A program made the position numbers and the translations under genes. From Niameybacter massiliensis (GTDB lineage: Bacteria > Bacillota > Clostridia > Lachnospirales > Cellulosilyticaceae), in contig NZ_LN875032.1 of the NCBI RefSeq assembly GCF_001282685.1, positions 68,032-132,031 on the forward strand: 64,000 nt of DNA. Direction: 5' to 3'. Positions 18,931 through 28,137 of the stretch are shown here, in pieces. Within the stretch, counting starts at the first letter, position 1. Each line of letters starts with the position of its first letter. The notes below the pieces were generated by a model. It had not been told where the DNA came from. It saw only the letters and a list, made by a program, of their open reading frames with translations, and did not search any database.

Positions 18931-18956
18931 TATATGTTTTATAACATTGTTACGTT
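18911..18956. repeat. Tandem TetR-type operator palindromes
   Basis: TAACATCGTTACGTT at 18911-18925 and TAACATTGTTACGTT at 18942-18956 are direct repeats differing at one base, 31 bases apart (about three DNA turns), and each is an inverted repeat inside. The first is in the promoter spacer and the second lies upstream of the -35 box. They are the probable binding sites of the TetR protein at 14838-15425. Confidence 0.75.
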
Positions 18957-19097
18957 ACTTATTTTATATAAACTACATCGAGTATAAGTAAAAAAACAGA
19001 CTTCCATTTAAAATCCAAGACTTTCATTTATTATACTAATCTATAATTTCTTAATAGTGAAGTTTCTTTTTTATACTATATTTGTTTCTAAATAAAA

Positions 19098-19134
19098 AGA
19101 ACGGTTTTTGAAGTAATCCTTCAAAAACCGTTCT
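19098..19134 (-). terminator. Terminator after the PTS IIC gene
   Basis: A 16-base perfect stem AGAACGGTTTTTGAAG / CTTCAAAAACCGTTCT with a 5-base loop and a T run on the minus strand. Confidence 0.9.
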
Positions 19135-19152
19135 AGAACAATTATATTTATT

Positions 19153-20196
19153 TTAATTTTGTGTGTTTGGATTTACTGGTTTTTTAAGTAATCCAATCAT
19201 CAATGCAGCTACTATTACACCACCAACATAAGCAATAACAAATCCCATTGGGTTTTCAATCACTGGCAATATAAAAATACCGCCATGTGGTGCACGTGAT
19301 GCACAATTAAATACCATAGCCAAACATCCAGCAACTGCTGAACCAACTGTTACAGATGGTAATATGCGAAGAGGATCTGATGCCGCAAATGAAATAGCTC
19401 CTTCTGTAATAAATGACATTCCTAATACATAATTGGTAAGCCCTGCTTCTCTTTCTTTCTCTGTAAACTTACTCTTGAAAAGTGTAGTTGCTAAAGCAAT
19501 AGCTGTTGCTGGAACCATGCCTCCAATAATAGCAGCAGCCATAACTGATGCATTACCTGCTTCAAGACATACTACTGCAAACATATATGCACTTTTATTA
19601 AGTGGACCGCCCATATCAACTGCCATCATTGCTGCTACTACTAGTCCCAATAATACTTTACTCGAATCTCCCATACTTGTAAGTGTACTTGTAATCATTC
19701 CATTAAGAGCTGCTACCGGAGGATTGATTACCAACATCATTGTTGTCCCTACTATAAATAATCCTATCAAAGGATATAAAAGCATTACTTTTAATCCTTC
19801 AAATGATTTAGGAATAAATTTTAGCACTTTAGAAAGTAAGATAATTACATATCCCCCAAGAAAACCTGCTAAAAGCGCTCCCAAGAATCCCGAACCACTT
19901 TGTTGAGCCATTACCCCACCTATAAAACCTGTTGCTAAACCACTTGTACCTGCAATACTTACTGCTATGTAACCAGCTAACATTGGAAGCATAAATCCAA
20001 ATGCCAAGTCTCCAATTTGTTTTAACATTGCCGCAAACGGTGTGTTAGAACCAAAGTTAGCCGGATTAATACTATAATCATCAAACAGGAATGCTAGAGC
20101 CATTAAAAGCCCGCCTCCTATTACGAATGGTAGCATATGATTGATTCCATTCATCAAATGCTCATAAATTTGCTTTCCTAACGATTGTTTTTTCAT
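19153..20196 (-). CDS. PTS fructose-type transporter subunit IIC, stand-alone
   Basis: 347 residues, about nine membrane helices. The start (SLGKQIYEHLMNGINHMLPFVIGGGLLMALAF) and the MGGPLNKSAYMFA, FITEGAISFAASDPLRILP and APHGGIF motifs are characteristic of fructose-family EIIC. It would carry a sugar across the membrane while EIIB phosphorylates it. No IIA, IIB or sugar enzyme gene is adjacent, so partners must be elsewhere, or the protein works in a non-PTS way. Terminators lie on both sides, so it is a single-gene unit. Confidence 0.88.
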   Translation of the reverse strand: MKKQSLGKQIYEHLMNGINHMLPFVIGGGLLMALAFLFDDYSINPANFGSNTPFAAMLKQIGDLAFGFMLPMLAGYIAVSIAGTSGLATGFIGGVMAQQSGSGFLGALLAGFLGGYVIILLSKVLKFIPKSFEGLKVMLLYPLIGLFIVGTTMMLVINPPVAALNGMITSTLTSMGDSSKVLLGLVVAAMMAVDMGGPLNKSAYMFAVVCLEAGNASVMAAAIIGGMVPATAIALATTLFKSKFTEKEREAGLTNYVLGMSFITEGAISFAASDPLRILPSVTVGSAVAGCLAMVFNCASRAPHGGIFILPVIENPMGFVIAYVGGVIVAALMIGLLKKPVNPNTQN

Positions 20197-20235
20197 TCAT
20201 GTTCTCCCTTTTATGTCTTATGTATATAAAAGCGC

Positions 20236-20269
20236 AAAAAAAGACTGCTCTAACGAGCAACCTTTTTTT
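20236..20269 (-). terminator. Terminator overlapping the end of the AI-2E-family gene
   Basis: The minus strand forms AAAAAAAGGTTGCTC / GAGCAGTCTTTTTTT around GTTA, including the stop codon of the gene ending at 20250. Confidence 0.8.
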
Positions 20270-21443
20270 CACCCTTTATTTTATGCTCATACATCCTATC
20301 CAAATAAACTTTAATAAGTGCAGCTATTGGTACTGATGCAATCATTCCAACACCACCAAAGTAACTTCCTCCAATTAATACAGATATCAAAATCCAAACA
20401 GGAAGAAGTCCCACTTGGTCCCCAACGATCTTAGGTTGAACAATGTTACCATCAATTTGTTGATATAAAAGTAGTAATACAGCACCTGTTACACCCATAC
20501 CTAAGCTTGTAAATGACCCTAATACAAAAGCAAGTCCAGAACCCACAATAGGTCCAACATATGGAATCACATTAGTAATACCTGCTGCAACACCTATCAA
20601 TATGGCAAATGGATGTTTAATCATTAGCATTAAACCAACCGATACTGCTCCTACAATAGCAGAATCCAATATGGTTCCCAATAAATACTTACCAACTACA
20701 TCATCTAATGTTTTAATAAAGTCTATTATTTGTGTTTTTACTTTTGGTGTACAGATAATAGTACCTACCTTACTTACACCTGCAAATAGTCTTTCTTTAT
20801 CCTTCAAGAAGTAGAATGTCACAATAACAGTAACGATAAAGTCTATTACAAAAGAACTAAAAGATGCAATAAAGTTTCCAATACTACTCAAAATTAGCTG
20901 ACCACCACTTAATAGGAAGTTTTTAATATAATTAAATACATCTGGAGGTATTATCTCACTAATTCTATCCATATTTAAGGTCCCTAGTGTATCAGCTATT
21001 TCTGTCATCCATGCATTGAATTGTGCCTCAAACTTTGGAATAGAATTAATCAAAATATTAATATTCTCAAAGAGTGGCGGCAAAATAAAGTTAATCAGCA
21101 TGGCAATCATACCAATTACAATTAAAAAAACAGCAGCTACACTTAACAGCCTTACCCAGCCTTTACTCTTTTCTTTATCACGTTTTGGTAAAGCAGCATC
21201 TAGCCCTTTCACCACCCAACGTTCGATAAATAGCACTGGATAATACAGTAAATAAGCAATCGCAAATGCATAAATAACTGGAGAGATAATATCTACAAAC
21301 TGCTTAATATATCCCCAGATTATTCCTAACACATTCGGACTATTACCAATTACCCTATCAGCAAACATTAATATTATTCCTATAATAATAACACCTATTC
21401 CTATAGGAAAATACCTTTTATAATTTTTCAGCTTTTCTAACAT
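20250..21443 (-). CDS. AI-2E family transporter (first of three)
   Basis: 397 residues from ATG 21441-21443 (MLEKLKNYKRYFP), chosen because AAAGGAAC lies just upstream; a longer start at 21473 would overlap the kinase gene. Membrane helices cluster at residues 10-60 and 95-125 and in the C-terminal half. The conserved GVAAGITNVIPYVGPIVGS and IVQPKIVGDQVGLLPVWILISVLIGG blocks define the family. Members export small molecules or ions, and few have known cargo. It follows the PfkB kinase by 13 bases. Confidence 0.85.
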   Translation of the reverse strand: MLEKLKNYKRYFPIGIGVIIIGIILMFADRVIGNSPNVLGIIWGYIKQFVDIISPVIYAFAIAYLLYYPVLFIERWVVKGLDAALPKRDKEKSKGWVRLLSVAAVFLIVIGMIAMLINFILPPLFENINILINSIPKFEAQFNAWMTEIADTLGTLNMDRISEIIPPDVFNYIKNFLLSGGQLILSSIGNFIASFSSFVIDFIVTVIVTFYFLKDKERLFAGVSKVGTIICTPKVKTQIIDFIKTLDDVVGKYLLGTILDSAIVGAVSVGLMLMIKHPFAILIGVAAGITNVIPYVGPIVGSGLAFVLGSFTSLGMGVTGAVLLLLYQQIDGNIVQPKIVGDQVGLLPVWILISVLIGGSYFGGVGMIASVPIAALIKVYLDRMYEHKIKGEKKVAR

Positions 21444-21456
21444 ATTTAGTTCCTTT

Positions 21457-22410
21457 CTAATATGTTTTTTCAATCCACTCCCTAGTAGTCATTTCTTGCT
21501 GAACCTTTACTTCACATATTGTTGGATCAATTGTCTCCTCATGAGCTATAGTAAGAAGAGACATTGTATTTGCAAACTTTACAGTATCTTTGATCGTCTT
21601 AGCATTCATATAGCTATAGCCAATCCCTGCAACAAATGCATCTCCTGCTCCTGTTACATTTATTACTTTAGCCTCTTGCGCCTTAATAATTCCTTCTTCT
21701 ACACCATCATGATAGTAGATACCTTCACAGTCTAAACTAATAAATACCTTTTTGATACCCAAACCTCTAAAATAGTTACCTGCTTCTCTTATTGCTTCTT
21801 CACTATTTAATTCAAATCCACATAGCACCTCCGCCTCATAACGATTCGGTTTAAGCGTATGTATATAAGGTAATAAGTGTTTTACTGTACATGCTCTTGC
21901 AGCAGATACTGGATCTAAAATAATATTTGTATATTCTGAGAAATTTTTAACAATGTATTCTGTAATAGCAGGATTATCTGCATCTAAAATTACAAATTCC
22001 GCATTTTTAATAAGCTCTCTTTTAGATTCAACAAATTCTTCAGTGAACAAGCTAGCAATACTAATATCAACTACAGCCGATACCATCTCACCCTTTTCAT
22101 CTAATATAGCAATGTATGTTGGAGTGGCAGCCCCTTCTACTATTAACGAATCACTCATATCAAAGTGCATTTTTTTAGCATGTTCTTGTAGGCTTTTCCC
22201 TCTCTCATCATCTCCTAAAATAGAGATAAACTTAGTATTCACACCTACTCTCGCCATATTTTCTGCAATATTACGACATACACCACCATATGACATTTTT
22301 ATAACTCCTGGATTTGAATCATAGGGTCTGTAACTCTGATTTGTGAATCCAAAAATATCACAAATAGACATACCAAAAACAAGTATATAAGGTTCTTTCT
22401 GCTGTATCAT
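21457..22410 (-). CDS. PfkB-family carbohydrate kinase, pseudouridine kinase-like
   Basis: 317 residues. The N-terminal part has YGGVCRNIAENMARVG (substrate side) and the C-terminal signature is NVTGAGDAFVAGIGY with catalytic Asp. LKPNRYEAEVLCG is the middle motif. The pattern VFGMSICDIFG...PG resembles PsuK, which phosphorylates pseudouridine, but ribokinase-like activity on another nucleoside cannot be ruled out. No psuG (pseudouridine glycosidase) is next to it. It is probably co-transcribed with the AI-2E gene. Confidence 0.8.
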   Translation of the reverse strand: MIQQKEPYILVFGMSICDIFGFTNQSYRPYDSNPGVIKMSYGGVCRNIAENMARVGVNTKFISILGDDERGKSLQEHAKKMHFDMSDSLIVEGAATPTYIAILDEKGEMVSAVVDISIASLFTEEFVESKRELIKNAEFVILDADNPAITEYIVKNFSEYTNIILDPVSAARACTVKHLLPYIHTLKPNRYEAEVLCGFELNSEEAIREAGNYFRGLGIKKVFISLDCEGIYYHDGVEEGIIKAQEAKVINVTGAGDAFVAGIGYSYMNAKTIKDTVKFANTMSLLTIAHEETIDPTICEVKVQQEMTTREWIEKTY

Positions 22411-22489
22411 TATCGTCTCTTCCTTTTCATGTATTGATTATGCCTATTTTATCACACTCTTAGACATATTTCATTCATCTTGATAATTT

Positions 22490-23107
22490 TTAAATTTTGT
22501 AAAATTTTACAGGTCTTTCTTCAAATTTCAATAATACATCCCCTAACAAAGAGGCCTCCTCCATATCATGGGTAACAAATACAACCGTTCGCTTCTCTTT
22601 TATTATTAATATTTTTATTCTTTCTAATAACCTCAACTTCAATGCATAATCTTGGCCTTTAAATGGTTCATCCATAATTAATAATTCTCCATCATAGGCC
22701 AAAGCACGCGCTAAAGCTACTCTACGTTTCATGCCACCACTCAATTTATTAATCTCACAATCCTTATATTCCAACAATTCTACAAGTTTAAGTATTTCTT
22801 CAATTCTATTTTGAATAGCATCTGGTTCTAAGTATGCTTTTAAGACTATCTCTATATTTTTTGATACATTCAACCAAGGAATCAGTCTATCTTCTTGAAA
22901 TACAACAGATATATTTTTATTCTCTAATCCTATAATATTTCCTTTTTCATAACTTTCAATTCCCAAAAGCATCCTTATAAAAGTAGTTTTTCCACTCCCC
23001 GAAGCACCTAGTAAAACTGTCGTTTTACCTTCTTCTATTTCTATATCAAAATCTTTATAAAGCTGTATATTCTCATAGCTTTTAGAGAGCCCTTCTATTC
23101 GAATCAT
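22490..23107 (-). CDS. ABC transporter ATPase, NitT/TauT type
   Basis: 205 residues, a short but complete ATPase: Walker A GASGSGKTT, Q-loop FQEDRLIPWLN, signature LSGGMKRR, Walker B LLIMDEP and switch His in VTHD. The QEDRLIPW pattern is typical of the SsuB/TauB/ThiZ group. It is the last gene of a three-gene importer, and no clear terminator follows. Confidence 0.9.
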   Translation of the reverse strand: MIRIEGLSKSYENIQLYKDFDIEIEEGKTTVLLGASGSGKTTFIRMLLGIESYEKGNIIGLENKNISVVFQEDRLIPWLNVSKNIEIVLKAYLEPDAIQNRIEEILKLVELLEYKDCEINKLSGGMKRRVALARALAYDGELLIMDEPFKGQDYALKLRLLERIKILIIKEKRTVVFVTHDMEEASLLGDVLLKFEERPVKFYKI

Positions 23108-23123
23108 AAATTAACTCCTCTTT

Positions 23124-23879
23124 TTATCTTTTTGAACTTTTAAACATCCTATTTACACCTTTTTCACACAAGGTACTTAATACAACAATAACTATTACCC
23201 AGGAAAAAAGACTATCTGTTTCTAAGTAAGATTTTGAACTTAAAAGATTGTACCCCATAGAGTGTTTGGGCACCGCTAATACTTCTGCCGCAATTACTAC
23301 CTTCCAACTTAGTCCAACAATCATTTCTAGTGCAGCTTCTAAATAGGGCTTTATTTGAGGAATATAAATCTTACAGATCACTGTAAAAGTTTTAATCTTA
23401 AAAACTTTGGCCATCTCCAGCAATTCTTTATCAACACTATTAAAACCTTTTAACGCATTGGTATACACTACTGGATAACACATTAAAAAACATACAAAAA
23501 TAGGCACAGTATCTTTTGTAAACCACAACAATGCCAGTATAATAACTGCCATAACAGGCGTACTTTTCAGCAATGTAATAAAAGGTGTTAATATTTCTTG
23601 TACAAGCTTAATCATATACGCAATCAATGCGCTTATAACCCCCAATATACTAGAAAGTATTACACCTACACCCACTCTATAAAAAGTTAGGAGAATATCT
23701 TGATAGAATTCTCCCATACTCATCATTTCTATTAACTTTTTGAAAGTTGCCCCCGGAGAAGGAATTAGTATATCCTTCCCCACAAGACTATGTACACATT
23801 GCCATACCATAATCCACAAAAATACTATACACCCTTTTCTAATAATTACTTTAATTTGGGATGGTATAGAAATTTTCAT
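23124..23879 (-). CDS. ABC transporter permease, NitT/TauT type
   Basis: 251 residues, six predicted helices, with the EAA-type loop ELLEMAKVFKIKTFTVICKIYIPQIKP. Starts with MKISIPSQIKVI and overlaps the end of the binding-protein gene by 29 bases, with GGAGG upstream of its ATG. It forms the channel of the importer. Confidence 0.88.
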   Translation of the reverse strand: MKISIPSQIKVIIRKGCIVFLWIMVWQCVHSLVGKDILIPSPGATFKKLIEMMSMGEFYQDILLTFYRVGVGVILSSILGVISALIAYMIKLVQEILTPFITLLKSTPVMAVIILALLWFTKDTVPIFVCFLMCYPVVYTNALKGFNSVDKELLEMAKVFKIKTFTVICKIYIPQIKPYLEAALEMIVGLSWKVVIAAEVLAVPKHSMGYNLLSSKSYLETDSLFSWVIVIVVLSTLCEKGVNRMFKSSKR

Positions 23880-24825
23880 CTGGTAATTTGCCTCCTATAG
23901 ATTTAGGATTTGCTTCTGCAAGTATTTCATAAAACTTAGAGAGCATATCTTTTGAATCTACACCATTGCGATATACAATATTACAAGCAGGAATAGCTTT
24001 TTTAGCTATTTCAGCATCCGGTATAATTGCATAAGCTACTGCCAACTTAGCTGCTTCCTCTAAATTATTCGTTACAAATTCAACCGACTCTTCATAGCTT
24101 TTAAGAAAAGCTTTTAACTGCTTTGGTTGTTCTTCTACAAAAGATTTACTACCTATTATAATACCCATTGGTAAATCCACTTGTTCTGTAGCTTGCCACA
24201 TTTGATTTATATCAAGTGCCACTTTAATGTTTTCATTTTTTGCTAGTACTGTTGTTACAAAAGGTTGTGGAAGTAGTGCTATACTTCCTTCTTCTGCTAC
24301 TAATTTAGATGCTATATCTGCATGATTTCCCATAAACTCCACTGTTACATCCTCTATAGGATCTATATCATTGGCTCTTAACACTTGATTAAGGACAAAT
24401 TCAGGTGTACTATCTTTTCCACTTGAAAGTATTGTTTTCCCCTTTAGATCTTCTATAGATTTAATGCTATCACCATTTTCTACTATGTATAAAACACCTA
24501 GTGTATTCACACCTAACAATTTCACTCCACCATCGGTCTTATTATATAAAACCGCCCCCATATTTGATGGCACACAAGCAATATCAACCTCTCCACTTAC
24601 TACCTTACCTACTATTTCATCAGGACTTTGATAAAGACTTATATCATAGTTTTTTGATATATTATCTTGGTCAGACATAAGCTTAATCATCCCTATTCCT
24701 GTAGGACCACTAAGTGCTGCTACTGTAACTGGTTTAGTGGAAGCTTGCTTTGTGCAACCTCCTATAGCTACCAAACTCAATACACATGACAATGCTATAA
24801 TTTTTCTTAAATATCCCTTCATCAC
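23851..24825 (-). CDS. Substrate-binding lipoprotein, NitT/TauT (NMT1-like) family
   Basis: 324 residues. The signal peptide ends at the lipobox AIGGC (Cys about residue 24). The mature part has ALSGPTGIGMIKLMSD and DIACVPSNMGAVLYN, typical of proteins binding sulfonates, nitrate or thiamine precursors. The ligand is not clear. The three importer genes follow fumarase at close spacing, so read-through from the fumarase operon is possible. Confidence 0.88.
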   Translation of the reverse strand: MMKGYLRKIIALSCVLSLVAIGGCTKQASTKPVTVAALSGPTGIGMIKLMSDQDNISKNYDISLYQSPDEIVGKVVSGEVDIACVPSNMGAVLYNKTDGGVKLLGVNTLGVLYIVENGDSIKSIEDLKGKTILSSGKDSTPEFVLNQVLRANDIDPIEDVTVEFMGNHADIASKLVAEEGSIALLPQPFVTTVLAKNENIKVALDINQMWQATEQVDLPMGIIIGSKSFVEEQPKQLKAFLKSYEESVEFVTNNLEEAAKLAVAYAIIPDAEIAKKAIPACNIVYRNGVDSKDMLSKFYEILAEANPKSIGGKLPDENFYTIPN

Positions 24826-24855
24826 TCTATCCCCTTACCCAATTTTATTTTAAAA

Positions 24856-25383
24856 TCATCTTATGTATAAATTGTTACCTTCACTATCAATCGTTACAAT
24901 CACTGGGAATTCTTCTACTTCTAGCTTATAAATAGCTTCTGCTCCCAATTCTGCATATCCTACACATTCCATTTTCTTTACACACTTTGATAATAGAGCT
25001 CCAGCACCTCCAATAGCTGTCAAATAGGTACTTCCATATTCTTTCATTGCTTCTATTACTTTTTGATTTCTAAGACCTTTTCCTATCATAACAGTTTGTC
25101 CTTGTTCCATCATCCAAGGTGCATAAGCATCCATACGCCCACTAGTAGTAGGTCCACAACTTCCTATTACTTGCCCTGGTTTTGCTGGTGCTGGTCCTGC
25201 ATAGTAAATGGCTACATCTTTTAGTGAAATAGGTATTTCCTTACCTTGTTTAACTTCCTCTACAATACGTTTATGAGCTGCATCACGAGCTGTATACATT
25301 GTTCCTGTAAGAAGAACCCTTTCTCCTGCTTTAAGTGTTCTTGCTTCTTCATTTGTCATTGGTATTTGAATATGTTTTGTCAT
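24856..25383 (-). CDS. fumB: Class I fumarate hydratase, beta (C-terminal) subunit
   Basis: 175 residues, the usual length. Motifs are LKAGERVLLTGTMYTARDAAHKR, GPTTSGRMDAYAPWMMEQG and GKG. Together with the alpha subunit it makes an iron-sulfur fumarase that interconverts fumarate and malate. It lies 11 bases after the alpha gene. L(+)-tartrate dehydratase is a close relative, but the alpha subunit pattern fits fumarase well. Confidence 0.9.
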   Translation of the reverse strand: MTKHIQIPMTNEEARTLKAGERVLLTGTMYTARDAAHKRIVEEVKQGKEIPISLKDVAIYYAGPAPAKPGQVIGSCGPTTSGRMDAYAPWMMEQGQTVMIGKGLRNQKVIEAMKEYGSTYLTAIGGAGALLSKCVKKMECVGYAELGAEAIYKLEVEEFPVIVTIDSEGNNLYIR

Positions 25384-25394
25384 CTTGTTTCCTC

Positions 25395-26237
25395 CTATAA
25401 CCTTACGCTAATATGTCTATTAACATGACATCCTATATTGATAGCTAATGGCATAGATGCAATATGACATGGATAATCTTCTATATGTACAGCTAGCGCT
25501 GATGTATCTCCACCTAAACCTTGTGGCCCAATACCTAATGCATTAATCTTCTGTAATAATTCTTGTTCTAATACACTCATACGTTCATCTGGATTATGAC
25601 TTCCAACTGATCTTACCAACGCTTTTTTTGCCAAAAGGGTACATTGTTCAAAGTTACCACCGATACCTATACCCACTACCATAGGTAAGCATGCATTGGG
25701 CCCTGCTATTTTAACTGCCTCTAATACTGCTGCCTCTACACCTTCAATTCCTTGAGATGGTGTAAGCATATATACTTTGCTCATATTCTCACTGCCACCC
25801 CCTTTAGGGGCAATAACCATTTCAAAGTCATCTCCTTCAACTATATCAAAATGAATAATTGCTGGTGTATTGTCTCCTGTGTTCTTTCTATATAAAGGGT
25901 TTTCAACTATAGACTTTCTTAAGTAACCTTCTTTATAGCCTCTTCTTACTCCTTCATTAATAGCATCTTTTAACAAACCACCTTCTATATATACTTCTTG
26001 ACCTAAATTTATAAACACAACAGCACTACCCGTGTCTTGGCAAATAGGAATAGCTTCTTTTTGTGCTAAATAAGCATTTTCACAAATATCTTGAAGTATT
26101 TCCTTGCCTAAATTATTGCTCTCAATAGTTGTTCTACTTTCTAAGGCTTGAAGCATATCTTTAGGTAGATTATAGTTCGCCTCTATACAGGCAGTTTTCA
26201 CCGCTTCAATTATTTCATTTACATGAATCTTTCTCAT
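25395..26237 (-). CDS. fumA: Class I fumarate hydratase, alpha (N-terminal) subunit
   Basis: 280 residues. Three cysteines expected to hold the [4Fe-4S] cluster are visible in PICQDTGSA, GPNACLPMVVG and FEQCTLLAKK. The APKGGGSENMS block is the family signature. The protein is oxygen sensitive in known cases. It lies 10 bases after the YtvI-like gene and starts the fumarase pair, so the three genes may share a transcript. Confidence 0.92.
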   Translation of the reverse strand: MRKIHVNEIIEAVKTACIEANYNLPKDMLQALESRTTIESNNLGKEILQDICENAYLAQKEAIPICQDTGSAVVFINLGQEVYIEGGLLKDAINEGVRRGYKEGYLRKSIVENPLYRKNTGDNTPAIIHFDIVEGDDFEMVIAPKGGGSENMSKVYMLTPSQGIEGVEAAVLEAVKIAGPNACLPMVVGIGIGGNFEQCTLLAKKALVRSVGSHNPDERMSVLEQELLQKINALGIGPQGLGGDTSALAVHIEDYPCHIASMPLAINIGCHVNRHISVRL

Positions 26238-26247
26238 ATGTTTCTCC

Positions 26248-27408
26248 TTATTTGCTATTCGTTTTATCTAGTTGGTCTAACTTAAGTTGTCCTTTCATAG
26301 GCTGTTCATTATCATCATCTGGAACTGGTTTAAAATTTGGCAATAAACCTATTGTTTGTAAAGTTTTAAGCATAACGGCGATAATAGGGCCTATAATCAA
26401 GCCAAATACACCTATTACTTTAAATCCAATATACATAGCCATAACCGTTACAAGGGCATAAACACCTATTTGAGTAGATAATACCTTAGGCTCCATAATT
26501 TGTCTCATTACTGCAATAATGCCATAAATCGCAATAAGTCCTATTGCTAAAACAACATTCCCTGATAATAGATGGAAAATTGACCATGGAATAAGTACTG
26601 CTCCACTTCCAAACAAAGGTAATGCATCTAAAATAGCTATACCAAGGGCTACAAGTAACACATAAGGCCTTTGTAGTATTAATAAACCAATTAGACAAAT
26701 TACAAATGTAAAGCACATCAAAATTAGTTGTGTCTTTACATATCCCCCTAAGGCTCTTTTCAAGCCATTTTGTAGGAGTACTACCTTATCTGTAAGCTTT
26801 TCAGGCAATTGTGCTTTCACAAAGTCTTTAATCATTTTTCTATCCTTAGTCATAAAGAAAGTTGCTATTAATACAACAATTACAAAAAACACACCATTTG
26901 GTACCTTACTTACTATACTCGCTGTACTACTTACTAGGTCTGACAAAAATCCACTGATACTATTTAAAACAGTATTAATCAAATCATCTAAAGATTGAAT
27001 AGCTTCAGGTAAAGGCAATGTATCCATCACACCTTGGAATTGAACCTGTATATTTTCCAATGTATATTGTATTTGTTCTGCATAATTAGGAAATGCATCT
27101 GCAAAACCAACTATCTGTTGCCACAATAACTTTACAAGGAAGGTAATTAATCCAAAAAAGGCTGTTAATACAGTAGCCATAGATAGCAATGTTCCCAATC
27201 CACGATGAACCTTAAGCTTCTTTTTCAAAAAGGTTACAAAAGGATCCAACAAACTTGCTAATATCCAAGCAATTACAAAAGGTAATATAAGTTCTAGTAT
27301 ATATTTAAAGAAAATATATACACCAAACAATATCAATATAAAAGATATAACACGACCAAACTTTTTACCCATTTTTTCATACCACTGCTCTGCTCGATCT
27401 GTTAACAA
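26248..27408 (-). CDS. AI-2E family transporter, YtvI-like sporulation membrane protein (second of three)
   Basis: 386 residues, starting at TTG 27406-27408 with GGAGGTG just upstream. Predicted helices lie near residues 18-50 and 60-90 and in the second half. Shared blocks are LDALPLFGSGAVLIPWSIFHLL and QIMEPKVLSTQIG. The length and the DxLPxxGxG pattern resemble B. subtilis YtvI, linked to sporulation. A spore role would suit the other coat genes in this window but is inferred. Confidence 0.82.
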   Translation of the reverse strand: MLTDRAEQWYEKMGKKFGRVISFILILFGVYIFFKYILELILPFVIAWILASLLDPFVTFLKKKLKVHRGLGTLLSMATVLTAFFGLITFLVKLLWQQIVGFADAFPNYAEQIQYTLENIQVQFQGVMDTLPLPEAIQSLDDLINTVLNSISGFLSDLVSSTASIVSKVPNGVFFVIVVLIATFFMTKDRKMIKDFVKAQLPEKLTDKVVLLQNGLKRALGGYVKTQLILMCFTFVICLIGLLILQRPYVLLVALGIAILDALPLFGSGAVLIPWSIFHLLSGNVVLAIGLIAIYGIIAVMRQIMEPKVLSTQIGVYALVTVMAMYIGFKVIGVFGLIIGPIIAVMLKTLQTIGLLPNFKPVPDDDNEQPMKGQLKLDQLDKTNSK

Positions 27409-27539
27409 CGAGACACCTCCCTTTTCACAAAATAATCCTAATCTTATGCTATAACGCTGTTTAAATCATGTCAAGCTAGATAGAAAAGTATTTTATAGAA
27501 TTTTCCATATATGTCTGTTAATTTTTTAGACAAAAAAAG

Positions 27540-27568
27540 AGGCATCGCATTGGGGAAATGCGATGCCT
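27540..27568 (-). terminator. Strong terminator-like hairpin, minus orientation
   Basis: Perfect 12-base stem AGGCATCGCATT / AATGCGATGCCT with a 5-base loop and a T-run in the minus direction (A run 27533-27539). No gene is seen immediately to its right on the minus strand, so it may end an unseen short RNA or tRNA read-through. Confidence 0.7.
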
Positions 27569-28080
27569 TAAAATAGAGTTTTGTAAGGGTTTGCTATTTA
27601 CGGAAATAATTTTGTTACTTTTATGTGTAATTATATGTTTAGGGGAGTTTAGAAATGATGCAAATACGGAATCTTTACATTTATCTAATCAAGGGTTTAG
27701 GGGAATAAAAGTAACAAATAATTACTCCCAAAGTAATATTATTATATTACTTGTCCGTTCGTGTAATATAATAACACCTGTTTATGAATATTATTTGTCC
27801 TATTTGTAAACTAATTGTAAACGTCGTGACTTTTTTAGACATATTTTATATTTTATTCTAGAAAGATTGTATATTTTGTAATCTAAAACGAAAGTAAGCA
27901 AATTCATTTACTTCAGTAAAGTATGTTATCATTTTAACATACTTCATTCTATAAATAAAGTGCATAAAAACATTTTTCTTTTTTATACATTTTGACCAAT
28001 TTCTCATTATTTTATTCATCAGAGACTATCTATTTTAAATTTCATCTTATATAAAATGCCATCAAAAGTCGAATGCTGGC
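27569..28080. other. Gene-poor AT-rich stretch
   Basis: No convincing coding region: an 83-codon frame beginning inside the terminator has no ribosome binding site and no recognisable content. The stretch holds the inverted repeat at 27739-27774 and otherwise featureless AT-rich DNA. It may contain a small RNA upstream of the hairpin at 27540. Confidence 0.6.
27739..27774. repeat. 12-base perfect inverted repeat with GC-richer loop
   Basis: TTATTATATTAC and GTAATATAATAA flank the 12-base loop TTGTCCGTTCGT. A further GTAATATTA half-site lies just before it at 27733. The form suggests a protein-binding site or RNA hairpin, but no T run follows. Confidence 0.6.
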
Positions 28081-28085
28081 AAAAT

Positions 28086-28117
28086 AAAAAGGCTCTAGCA
28101 AATGCTAGAACCTTTTT
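28086..28117. terminator. Bidirectional hairpin terminator
   Basis: AAAAAGG-C-TCTAGCA pairs with TGCTAGA-A-CCTTTTT. A T-run follows on both strands. It is the second of two hairpins after tRNA-Leu, so it may be a back-up stop. Confidence 0.7.
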
Positions 28118-28137
28118 ATAATTTTAGATAAACAAAA

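Noticed and set aside
18902..18956. CRISPR-like repeat from the two direct copies
   Set aside because: Only two 15-base copies at a promoter; the palindromic form fits operators.
27558..27809. 83-codon plus-strand open frame
   Set aside because: Starts inside a terminator stem, has no ribosome binding site, and shows no family pattern.
27569..28080. Remnant of a mobile element in the gene-poor stretch
   Set aside because: No integrase fragment, terminal repeats or target duplications could be recognised.
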